Made by a program: the position numbers and the translations under genes
Source: an uncultured Ruminococcus sp.
GTDB taxonomy: Bacteria > Bacillota > Clostridia > Oscillospirales > Ruminococcaceae
NCBI GenBank assembly: GCA_947176415.1
Contig: CAMWQJ010000002.1
Coordinates: 26,339-90,338, forward strand
DNA: 64,000 bases
Reading direction: 5' to 3'
In this document: positions 25,741 through 34,024 of the stretch, in pieces
Layout: each line of letters starts with the position of its first letter
Position numbering within the stretch: the first letter of the stretch is position 1
Notes under the pieces: model-generated
Seen by the model: the letters and a program-made list of their open reading frames with translations, nothing else
Told to the model about the DNA's origin: nothing
Database searches by the model: none

Positions 25741-27475
25741 CTGTGTTACCTGTCGTAACAGCTTCTGTTGGCGGTGTATACTCTTCCGCAAGGTCCTTTG
25801 AAAAATTCCTCTTTCCGACTGAAAGCTGACCGCCGGAAAGTATAGTGCGGTACTTGTCGAGAGTAAGCACCCCTTCGGAATTGTAGGCTTGTATAAACTC
25901 ATCTTTTGTGGTGTATTTTTCAGAAAGTTCACCGTTTTCCATAACGTAATCACCGCCCCACAGACCAAAGAAAGACCACACGGCGTTATCCCTGAACTCT
26001 GCGTTGATATCGGGAATATTGTCGCACTCGCTGACGGCTATCAGCTTGCCGTCTATGTATCTTTGCGACGCCATAAGCTGTTCGACACGACTTCCGAACT
26101 TATTACCCTCGCCTACATATAAATCATAAGACGCTATATCATAAAGTGAGGAGTCAATTGTATATACATCACTCATGCCGTTCCAGACCCATATAAGATT
26201 ATTGATTTTCAGATAATTTGTGTAACGCTTGTACATGAGTTCCCATAGCCATTGGTAAGCCTCCACACCGCTTGCTCCCCACCAGTAGACTGCACCCTCG
26301 TCGCTGTCATAGCCGAGTGAAGCATCGTACATGGGTCGCCAGAGTACAGGAATATCCTTTTCCTGAAGCGGAATAAGTATTCTTCTTGCAAACTCGTCCA
26401 TTGAGGCAATCAGCTTGTAACACTCTTCGGAAATATAGTTCTGCGTATAAAGGTCGTAAACCTGTTCAAGCGAATAATTCCATATTTCCGTATCGGTAAA
26501 AGCGTTTATTATAGAAAAATTGCAGTCCTGCATATATACGGAAGAAGCGAGGTCTGGCGACTTCCAGTCCCACGTTATAGAATTTATACCGCCTTTTTCG
26601 TGCCAGTCGATACAAGCCTGCACATCAGGAAGAATATTATCGGTTGCTGGAATATCCCCTATTGAAACGCACCGTATAACAGGATATTTCCCTGTTGTTT
26701 TGTGTATAAGTTCTATTTCGGCGTTGTCAGTTCCCGAAACATACTGCCCCGTAAGCGTGTAGTTGCCGAAATTGTCCGCGAGGAATTTCATAAGCTCCTT
26801 TGCTGATTCCGATGCATTGGAATTTACAGGCGTATCGGAAACATTATAATTTATGCTGTTTACGGAAACGCTGTTTTCTATGTCAAGATAATCAAGCATA
26901 ATTTCGCCCTCAGGAAGTATTTCTATTTCGTTCATACCCTTTTCAAGAAATAAGCCATAATGAGTTATTTTCTGAAAATTCCCGTCATCTGTTGTAGTAA
27001 AGCGGTAAAGCTCCGCACCGTCAACGGAAACAATGCAGTTTACGGGCTTGTCAGAAGCAACACCGAAAGATATATCATAATGCTGTGTTGCAGGTGCATC
27101 AAACTTGAATTTAAAAGCCACTGTACCGTAGTCGCCGAATCCCGTGACATAACCGCCACCGCTGTAGCCGTCTCTTTCATTTGAGGCTTTGAGACCGTTT
27201 TTAAGGCGTTCCCTTTCTGCCTCATAGATATCAGAGGCATAAGAGTGTTCGGGGGTCGGATAGGAAACAGGATACTCCGGATAAGTATCTACAGGTGCTT
27301 CCGTAGTTATTTCCTGCGTTACTATCGGCTCTGTTGTAATCTCCTCCGTAACCTCTTCTGTCGGCTGTACGTCCTCCGAGGACTGCTCGGCTGGTTTTTT
27401 TGAACTGCACGCCGTGACAGCAGACAGACAGACCGCCGTTGCGGTAACAGCAGAAATATATTTTAAAATCTTCAT
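25613..27475 (-). CDS. Lipoprotein with CBM35-like and GH26 domains and an acidic Tyr/Asp tail
   Basis: The start is the ATG at 27473-27475 with GGAGG in front (not 27499), giving 620 residues. A lipoprotein signal ends VTAC (Cys23). An acidic Thr-rich linker precedes a CBM35-like module (about 83-200, YEAERERL, SGGGYVTGFG). The GH26 domain (about 225-555) has LTGQYVSGTD, ITWDWKSPD and YWWGASG. The nucleophile-type Glu483 is in VSECDN. The acid/base position, normally HE in RPxHE, reads YD (RPMYDAS). The last roughly 45 residues are almost only Asp, Glu and Tyr. GH26 enzymes usually cut beta-mannan; activity here is uncertain. Confidence 0.85.
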   Translation of the reverse strand: MKILKYISAVTATAVCLSAVTACSSKKPAEQSSEDVQPTEEVTEEITTEPIVTQEITTEAPVDTYPEYPVSYPTPEHSYASDIYEAERERLKNGLKASNERDGYSGGGYVTGFGDYGTVAFKFKFDAPATQHYDISFGVASDKPVNCIVSVDGAELYRFTTTDDGNFQKITHYGLFLEKGMNEIEILPEGEIMLDYLDIENSVSVNSINYNVSDTPVNSNASESAKELMKFLADNFGNYTLTGQYVSGTDNAEIELIHKTTGKYPVIRCVSIGDIPATDNILPDVQACIDWHEKGGINSITWDWKSPDLASSVYMQDCNFSIINAFTDTEIWNYSLEQVYDLYTQNYISEECYKLIASMDEFARRILIPLQEKDIPVLWRPMYDASLGYDSDEGAVYWWGASGVEAYQWLWELMYKRYTNYLKINNLIWVWNGMSDVYTIDSSLYDIASYDLYVGEGNKFGSRVEQLMASQRYIDGKLIAVSECDNIPDINAEFRDNAVWSFFGLWGGDYVMENGELSEKYTTKDEFIQAYNSEGVLTLDKYRTILSGGQLSVGKRNFSKDLAEEYTPPTEAVTTGNTDVEDYEDNEDYDYEDDYQDYDYEDDYDDYENEYPDDYYYGDE

Positions 27476-27503
27476 ATTATTCCTCCAAAATAAAAGCATT
27501 CAG

Positions 27504-29825
27504 TCATGTCTTTACATTGTACTTTCGTCCTGCCGTCGCATTGAATATTATAATTCCGTCCTCAATTCTTGAACTTACCGTTTCGCCGTCGCATACTATG
27601 CTGACAATGCAGTTTGCACGGAGACGGCATTCACCGTCAGAATCAGCCGTTATAACAGCAGACTCCAGCTTTCCGCTTTCCCAGTATATGTCAACGCCGT
27701 AACCGCCTTTTGCACGCAGACCGCATATATGTCCGTTTTTCCATTCATCAGGAAGTGCGGGGAGAAGATTTATTTCACCCTCGCAACTTTGCATTATTGC
27801 TTCCGTAATTGCCGAAACACCGCCGAAATTTCCGTCTATTCTGAAAGGCGGACAATTATTAAGCATATTCGGGCTTGTTGAATAGGCAAGAAGATTTTTT
27901 ATATTTTCGTAAACCATTCTGCCGTCATAGAGCCTTGCCCACATATTAGCAATCCAGGCACAGCTCCAGCCCGTGTGACCGCCACCGTGGATAAGTCTGC
28001 GTATAAGCGTTGCACGACCTGCGTCTGCCAGTTTAGGCGTTCTGTGCGGAGATATAAGACTTGCTGGGTGGAGTGCAAAAAGCTGTGATATATGCCTGTG
28101 ACCTATTTCCACCTCGTCATAGTCAACTGCCCACTCCTTAATCTGTCCGTACTTTCCTATTTCGACATCGGGAAGTTTTTCAAGAAGTTTCTTAAGTTTT
28201 CTGACAAAAACCTTGTCTTTGCCAAGAATCTCAGCCGATTTTATAACGTTCTGAAAAAGCACGGTTATTATCTGCGAATCCATGGAAGCACCCATGCAGA
28301 GACAGCCTTTCACACCGTCCGCCGTCAGATATGTATTTTCAGGAGAAACTGACGGACACGTCACAAGTTTTCCGTCCTCGTTTTCTATGAGATATTCAGC
28401 GAAAAACTCCGCCGATTCTTTCATTATGTGATATTTTTCTGCGAGAAAATCCCTGTCGAGTGTATATTCATAGTGTTCAAAAATGTGTAGAGAAAGCCAC
28501 GCACCGCCTGTAACCCATATAGTCGACGGAAGAAACATATCCTGTGGTGCGGTATCACCCCATATATCTGTATTGTGGTGACAGACAAAACCCTTGTTTA
28601 TGCCGTACATTTCCTTGGCGGTTGTGCGACCGTTCTTGCAGACACGTTCAAGCAAATCGAAAAGCGGTAAATGGCATTCGGAGAGATTACAGCTTTCGGC
28701 AATCCAGTAATTCATCTCCGTGCTTACATTCACGGAATAACGGCTTCCGAGTGAAGCCATCATATCTTCATTCCATATACCCTGAATATTCATGGGCTGT
28801 GTATTTTCACGGCTTGCGGAAATCATCAGATAGCGACCATAGTTGAAATACAGTTCAATAAGCCTGTTGTCGTGAATAAGCCTCTGACACTCCTTGTTGT
28901 CAAGTTCATTTCCCCTGAGCCTTGCAATTCTCTTGTCCGTCGTCAGCGACGATATATTGTCACTGCCCGAATTGTCCTCAAGCGAAAACTCAACACGCCT
29001 GAAAAGCTCCTTATAGTCGTTCGCATGGCGGTAATAGAGTTCGTCATATTCGCACTTTAAAGCCATTTCAACATCAACTTCCGCCGATTCCTGATAAAGT
29101 TTTGTATAAAAACTTGTCTTTACGGAAAACAAAATCATAACTTCGTCGGCATTTTTTACAGAAATTTTTCCGCCGAGAGTTCTTAATGTACCGCCGTGAG
29201 CCTTTGCACCGAGAACGCCGGCAAAAAATATGCCGTCCCTGCTACCCGTACCGCCTGTGTATAAAATCATGTTGTCCGCACATGGACGATTTTCGTCATA
29301 ATAATCTTCCCGACCGTCTATATAGCATGACAGCGAGACAGCCGAGGACTCCGAAGCCGAAATGCGTATAACCATTACGTCGTCAGGAGCAGAGACAAAA
29401 ATCTGCCTTGTGTACACAATGCCGTTTACGGAAAAAGAGACTTCCGCACAGGCATCGGAGATGTCAAGAATACGGCTGTATTCTCTTACCTTTCCTTTGT
29501 TTTCCATATCTATGTATAAATTTCCGAGGGGCATATACCTCCGCATATTCGGAGTCACGCCCTGCATTTTCTCAAAAGCCGTTTTTTCCGCCTGCGGAAT
29601 ATCCCCCGACTTTATAAGCCTCCTCACTTCCTCCAGACCCTCTCTGGCATCGGGATTTATGCGGTGTCTCAGTCCGCCAGACCAAACGGAATCTTCATTA
29701 AGGCTGATAACCTCGTCAAGCGGACGACCATAAATCATACCGCCCAGTCTGCCGTTGCCTACTGGCAGGGCTTCGTTGAAATTCTCCGCAGGTTTATCAT
29801 ATTTTAATATTGTCTCTGTTTCCAT
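27504..29825 (-). CDS. GH95 alpha-L-fucosidase/galactosidase
   Basis: 773 residues, full-length for GH95 without a signal peptide, so cytoplasmic. The N-terminal beta domain begins LKYDKPAENFNEALPVGNGRLGGMIYG, a GH95 signature. The (alpha/alpha)6 barrel carries NVSTEMNYW, CHHNTDIWGD, CPSVSPENTY and PPFRIDGNFGG, holding the catalytic Asn/Asp/Glu/Asp set known for the family. GH95 enzymes remove alpha-1,2-L-fucose or L-galactose from side chains such as those of xyloglucan. It is first in the operon, 28 bases before the GH26 lipoprotein; together they point to imported, decorated hemicellulose oligosaccharides. Confidence 0.95.
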   Translation of the reverse strand: METETILKYDKPAENFNEALPVGNGRLGGMIYGRPLDEVISLNEDSVWSGGLRHRINPDAREGLEEVRRLIKSGDIPQAEKTAFEKMQGVTPNMRRYMPLGNLYIDMENKGKVREYSRILDISDACAEVSFSVNGIVYTRQIFVSAPDDVMVIRISASESSAVSLSCYIDGREDYYDENRPCADNMILYTGGTGSRDGIFFAGVLGAKAHGGTLRTLGGKISVKNADEVMILFSVKTSFYTKLYQESAEVDVEMALKCEYDELYYRHANDYKELFRRVEFSLEDNSGSDNISSLTTDKRIARLRGNELDNKECQRLIHDNRLIELYFNYGRYLMISASRENTQPMNIQGIWNEDMMASLGSRYSVNVSTEMNYWIAESCNLSECHLPLFDLLERVCKNGRTTAKEMYGINKGFVCHHNTDIWGDTAPQDMFLPSTIWVTGGAWLSLHIFEHYEYTLDRDFLAEKYHIMKESAEFFAEYLIENEDGKLVTCPSVSPENTYLTADGVKGCLCMGASMDSQIITVLFQNVIKSAEILGKDKVFVRKLKKLLEKLPDVEIGKYGQIKEWAVDYDEVEIGHRHISQLFALHPASLISPHRTPKLADAGRATLIRRLIHGGGHTGWSCAWIANMWARLYDGRMVYENIKNLLAYSTSPNMLNNCPPFRIDGNFGGVSAITEAIMQSCEGEINLLPALPDEWKNGHICGLRAKGGYGVDIYWESGKLESAVITADSDGECRLRANCIVSIVCDGETVSSRIEDGIIIFNATAGRKYNVKT

Positions 29826-29875
29826 ATATTACTTGCTCCTGTTCAATGTTGTGGTTGTCTTTATTACATCTTTAC

Positions 29876-29904
29876 ATTATAACATACTTTTTCGGCATTT
29901 GCAA
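29876..29904 (-). promoter_or_regulatory. Promoter of the GH95-GH26-HAD operon
   Basis: TTGCAA, 17 bases, TATAAT on the minus strand. The 310-base divergent gap to the flippase (29826-30135) otherwise shows only AT-rich sequence and the opposing promoter. Confidence 0.7.
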
Positions 29905-30066
29905 ATTTACTTGTAACTTCGCTTTCAATTCTGAAAAAAATGATAAATAAAGGCTTTAAATATAACTCCCTTTTGGAGAAATGCACAATAATTTTTCTCA
30001 CAGGACGGGAAATGACGGAAAATGTCATAATCAATTTATTCTCTTATTTAAAAAATTCCAAAACTA

Positions 30067-30095
30067 ATGACAACCGTTGAAAAATATGGTATAAT
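30067..30095 (+). promoter_or_regulatory. Promoter of the flippase-deoD pair
   Basis: ATGACA, 17 bases, TATAAT. It shows that the ORF-track start at 30067 cannot be the translation start. Confidence 0.7.
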
Positions 30096-30135
30096 AGTAT
30101 CGTATAACATAAAAACAGCGGAGTGTGAAGAACAT

Positions 30136-31572
30136 ATGAATAAATATAAAAAATTAGCCATGAATACGATAGTATTTGCAATAGGAAATTTCGGCTCAAA
30201 GATTCTTGTAATACTTCTTACAAGACTCTACACAAAAAATATAAGCCCTGCGGACAGCAGTACAAAAGAACTTCTCGAAATAACCGCAAATTTTCTTCTT
30301 CCGATTTTCACTTTTTCCATGACAGAAGCCATTATCAGATACGGACTTGACAGGAAATATAAAAAACACGAAGTATTTACGACAGCCACCGTCCTGAACT
30401 GTATGGGACTTCTGCTTATGTTCATTGTCGTACCGATACTTAAATTAATTCCGTTCCTCAGATTCATAGACAATTATACTATCATGTTGCTTGTATACGT
30501 CTGTACGTCCTCCCTGCGTTCTCTCTGCTCCCAGTTTGTCCGTGCCAAAGGCTATGTAGGACTATATTCATTCGACGGCATATTTGCCACATTCCTGCTC
30601 TTCGTCTTCAATATAATCTTCATATCAAAGCTCCAATGGGGCGTAAACGGCTTTATGATGTCCGTTATTGCGTCGGATTTCCTTTCCGCACTGTTTTTAT
30701 TCGTGATAGCAGGACTCAAAAACTACCTCAGCATAAAATATTACAATAAAAGACTTGCAACAAGCATGATGAGATTTGCTGTACCGCTTATCCCAACTGT
30801 TGTCATGTGGGTTATAACAGGATTTTCCGACAGACTTTTCATAAGATATATGCATAGTGACGTTGTACAGCTCGGCGAAGATTCGGCAGGAATTTACGGC
30901 TACGCCTCAAAAATCCCTAATCTTATTTCAATGGTTTCAACTATATTCTTTCAGGCGTGGAATATGTCCGCCATTATGGAGAACGACTCAAAAGACAGAA
31001 GCAATTTTTACGAAAAAGTCTATAACGCATACGAGGCAATACTTGTCATAGCCTCGGCATTTATGATAGCGGGTGTAAATATAATCTCGCCGTTTTTCAT
31101 AAGCACAAAGAATTTCAAGGAATACGGCGACGTTTATAAATATACTCCTGTTCTTGTTGTGGCGGTGCTTTTCATGTGCCTTGACCAGTTTTTAAGCAGT
31201 ATATATACAGCAACAAAACACACAAAAAACTCATTCTGGACGAGCTTTGTGGCAAGCATAACAAATATTATCCTTAACTATTTTCTGATTCCCGTCTGGG
31301 GCATTCAGGGAGCTTCTGTTGCAACGTTCCTCAGCTATTATGTATGTTTCTGGACAAGAATAATAGACGCAAGATATTATATTCCCTTTAAATTCAACGG
31401 ATTCCGTTCCGTCATAAATACAACCGCACTTCTCGTCATGTGCCGTCTGATGATTTCAAAGCCGAAACTCTATGGACTGTTTAATTTCATACTGCTTTTG
31501 TTTGTGGTAGTAAGTAACTATAATGCACTTATGCTTACCGCAAGAAAATTATTAAGGAAAAGAGGAAAATAA
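30136..31572 (+). CDS. Polysaccharide/lipid flippase (Wzx/MATE-like)
   Basis: The start is ATG 30136 (MNKYKKLAMNTIVFAIGNFGSKILVILLTRLYT), after a GGAG-type site; 478 residues. The protein has about twelve to fourteen transmembrane helices and the opening pattern of the polysaccharide-biosynthesis flippase family, which moves lipid-linked sugar repeat units across the membrane. No glycosyltransferase genes flank it, so its cargo is not indicated. It is two bases from deoD and translated with it. Confidence 0.88.
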   Translation: MNKYKKLAMNTIVFAIGNFGSKILVILLTRLYTKNISPADSSTKELLEITANFLLPIFTFSMTEAIIRYGLDRKYKKHEVFTTATVLNCMGLLLMFIVVPILKLIPFLRFIDNYTIMLLVYVCTSSLRSLCSQFVRAKGYVGLYSFDGIFATFLLFVFNIIFISKLQWGVNGFMMSVIASDFLSALFLFVIAGLKNYLSIKYYNKRLATSMMRFAVPLIPTVVMWVITGFSDRLFIRYMHSDVVQLGEDSAGIYGYASKIPNLISMVSTIFFQAWNMSAIMENDSKDRSNFYEKVYNAYEAILVIASAFMIAGVNIISPFFISTKNFKEYGDVYKYTPVLVVAVLFMCLDQFLSSIYTATKHTKNSFWTSFVASITNIILNYFLIPVWGIQGASVATFLSYYVCFWTRIIDARYYIPFKFNGFRSVINTTALLVMCRLMISKPKLYGLFNFILLLFVVVSNYNALMLTARKLLRKRGK

Positions 31573-31574
31573 CT

Positions 31575-32282
31575 ATGCCAACACCACACAACAACGCCGA
31601 AAAAGGCGATATAGCCGAAACTGTCATAATGCCCGGAGACCCCTTGCGAGCAAAATTCATAGCTGAAAATTATCTTGATAATCCTGTATGCTATAATCAG
31701 GTAAGAGGAATGTACGGCTACACAGGCACATACAAGGGAAAGAGAATATCCGTGCAGGGTAGCGGAATGGGTATGCCCTCAATGGCTATATACTCGTGGG
31801 AACTCTTCAATATTTACGGTGTCAGAAACATTATCCGCACAGGCACGGCAGGAGCTATAGCCGACAACGTAAATCTGAGGGATATTATTATTGCGATGTC
31901 CGCAAGTACCAACTCCGCATACGCAAGCCAGTATAATCTAAATGGAACTTATGCCCCTACTGCCTCATGGTGTCTTGTCTCGGAGGCTGTAAAGGCAACC
32001 GAAAAAAACGGCTGTAAATACCATGTCGGGAATATCCTTTCAAGCGATACATTCTATGATGACTCGGAAAGCCTTTCATCATGGCAGAAAATGGGAGTTC
32101 TCGGAATAGAAATGGAAACAGCCTCACTATATATGAATGCCTCACGGAGCGGTAAAAATGCCCTTACAATACTCACCGTTTCGGACTGTCCGCTGAAAAA
32201 CCTTTCAACTTCTGCGGAGGAGAGACAGAACAGTTTTCGTGACATGATGGAAATTTCCCTTGAAACAGCCTTGAATATTTAA
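31575..32282 (+). CDS. deoD: Purine nucleoside phosphorylase, DeoD type
   Basis: 235 residues. The family pattern is clear: VIMPGDPLRAKFIAE (phosphate-binding Arg), GSGMGMPSMAIYSWEL, RTGTAGAI, GIEMETASLY (ribose-binding Glu) and TVSDCP (catalytic Asp at base site). The enzyme splits purine (deoxy)nucleosides with phosphate in salvage. It is downstream of the flippase by two bases, a pairing that looks transcriptional rather than functional. Confidence 0.95.
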   Translation: MPTPHNNAEKGDIAETVIMPGDPLRAKFIAENYLDNPVCYNQVRGMYGYTGTYKGKRISVQGSGMGMPSMAIYSWELFNIYGVRNIIRTGTAGAIADNVNLRDIIIAMSASTNSAYASQYNLNGTYAPTASWCLVSEAVKATEKNGCKYHVGNILSSDTFYDDSESLSSWQKMGVLGIEMETASLYMNASRSGKNALTILTVSDCPLKNLSTSAEERQNSFRDMMEISLETALNI

Positions 32283-32365
32283 GACTATTTTAAGCAATAC
32301 AATATATAATAATAAACGGATTAAGCAATCCCCCAATTCCCATACTATATATATTTTTTCTTACT

Positions 32366-32395
32366 GCCGTATATTTTTTGTACGGCTGTTTTTTT
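32366..32395 (+). terminator. Terminator of flippase-deoD
   Basis: GCCGTA / TACGGC stem followed by TGTTTTTTT. Confidence 0.8.
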
Positions 32396-32411
32396 AGTGT
32401 ATAATTTATAC

Positions 32412-32440
32412 TTGACATTTAGTGCAATATGGATTAAAAT
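32412..32440 (+). promoter_or_regulatory. Promoter of glyQS
   Basis: TTGACA, 17 bases, TAAAAT. The leader is too short for a T-box. Confidence 0.75.
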
Positions 32441-32477
32441 ATAATAGATGAATCAAAAAAGAAAAGAGGTATAAAAA

Positions 32478-33884
32478 ATGCTTAAAAACAGCGAAAAAGT
32501 TATGGACAGAATCGTCGACCTCTGCAAATCAAAGGGCTATGTATACCCTGGCTCAGAGATTTACGGCGGACTTGCGAATACATGGGACTATGGTCCTCTG
32601 GGTGTCGAACTCAAGAACAACATCAAGAAAGCATGGCTCAAGAAGTTTGTACAGGAAAACAAATATAATGTAGGACTTGACAGTGCTATCCTTATGAATC
32701 CGCAGACATGGGTTGCTTCGGGACATATAGGCGGATTTTCCGACCCTCTCATGGATTGCAAGGAGTGCCATACACGCCACCGTGCTGACAATCTTATTGA
32801 AGACTTTGACGGTACTAACGTTGCAGGCTGGACAAACGAGCAGATGTCCGACTACATAAAGGAGCATGAAATTCCATGTCCCGACTGTGGAAAGCACAAC
32901 TTCACCGATATAAGACAGTTTAATCTCATGTTCAAGACTTTTCAGGGAGTAACGGAAGACAGCAAGTCAGAACTTTATCTCCGTCCCGAAACGGCACAGG
33001 GTATATTTGTAAACTTCGCAAACATTCAGAGAACGACGAGAAAAAAAGTACCTTTCGGCGTTGCACAGGTAGGAAAGTCTTTCAGAAACGAAATAACCCC
33101 CGGTAATTTCATTTTCCGTGTACGAGAGTTTGAGCAGATGGAACTTGAATTTTTCTGCAAACCCGGTACAGACCTCGAATGGTTCAGCTACTGGAGAAGC
33201 TATTGTAAGGATTTTCTCCTTAGTCTCGGACTCAAAGAAGAGAATATCCGTCTGAGAGACCACTCGCCCGAAGAACTTTGTTTCTACTCAAAAGCCACAA
33301 CAGACTTTGAATATCTCTTCCCGTTCGGCTGGGGCGAACTCTGGGGCGTTGCCGACAGAACGGATTACGACCTTACACAGCACATAAAGACAAGCGGAAA
33401 GTCCCTTGAATATTTCGACCCCGAAACGAATGAAAAATATATCCCCTATGTCATTGAGCCGTCTCTCGGCGTTGAACGCCTTTTCCTCTCAATTGTAACC
33501 GAGGCTTACGACGAGGAGGAACTTGTAACCGTCGACAAGAACGGCAAGGAAAAGAAAGAAGTCCGCACAGTAATGCACCTTCACCCCGCACTTGCCCCTT
33601 TTAAATGTGCAGTTCTTCCGCTCGTAAAGAAACTTACTCCGAAAGCAGAGGAAGTATTTGAAATGCTCTCAAAGAAGTTCATGTGCGAATTTGACGAGAC
33701 GGGTACTATTGGCAAAAGGTATCGCCGTCAGGACGAAATCGGCACACCTTTCTGCATAACATATGATTTCGACACCCTCGAAAAAGACAACTGCGTTACA
33801 GTCAGAGACCGTGACACAATGGAGCAGGAGCGTGTAAACATCAACGACCTTGTGAAATATCTTGAAAATAAAATTGCATTCTGA
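32478..33884 (+). CDS. glyQS: Glycyl-tRNA synthetase, homodimeric (alpha2) type
   Basis: 468 residues, the usual length. Class II core with [20 protein letters not shown] at the N-terminus, [12 protein letters not shown] (motif 2 region), [25 protein letters not shown] and [16 protein letters not shown] (motif 3), then an anticodon-binding domain. Cysteine pairs (CKECHTRH and CPDCGKHN) suggest a small zinc site in the insertion. It charges tRNA-Gly. A single gene with its own promoter and terminator. Confidence 0.97.
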   Translation: MLKNSEKVMDRIVDLCKSKGYVYPGSEIYGGLANTWDYGPLGVELKNNIKKAWLKKFVQENKYNVGLDSAILMNPQTWVASGHIGGFSDPLMDCKECHTRHRADNLIEDFDGTNVAGWTNEQMSDYIKEHEIPCPDCGKHNFTDIRQFNLMFKTFQGVTEDSKSELYLRPETAQGIFVNFANIQRTTRKKVPFGVAQVGKSFRNEITPGNFIFRVREFEQMELEFFCKPGTDLEWFSYWRSYCKDFLLSLGLKEENIRLRDHSPEELCFYSKATTDFEYLFPFGWGELWGVADRTDYDLTQHIKTSGKSLEYFDPETNEKYIPYVIEPSLGVERLFLSIVTEAYDEEELVTVDKNGKEKKEVRTVMHLHPALAPFKCAVLPLVKKLTPKAEEVFEMLSKKFMCEFDETGTIGKRYRRQDEIGTPFCITYDFDTLEKDNCVTVRDRDTMEQERVNINDLVKYLENKIAF

Positions 33885-33893
33885 ATATATTAA

Positions 33894-33920
33894 GGGGGAC
33901 GGTTTTTTTCCGTCCCTTTT
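33894..33920 (+). terminator. Terminator of glyQS
   Basis: GGGACGG, T7 loop, CCGTCCC, then TTTT. Confidence 0.85.
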
Positions 33921-34024
33921 GATATGGAAACTTTTTTTTGAAAATCAGAATTTTCCGCTTTATTTTTTCGGAGAAATATAGTATAATAGTAGATAAGAGA
34001 AATTGAGAAACGGAGAATAATTAA

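Noticed and set aside
25588-25968. 126-aa minus-strand ORF rich in Met, Lys and Thr
   Set aside because: It is a frame-shifted reading of the acidic tail repeats and end of the GH26 gene.
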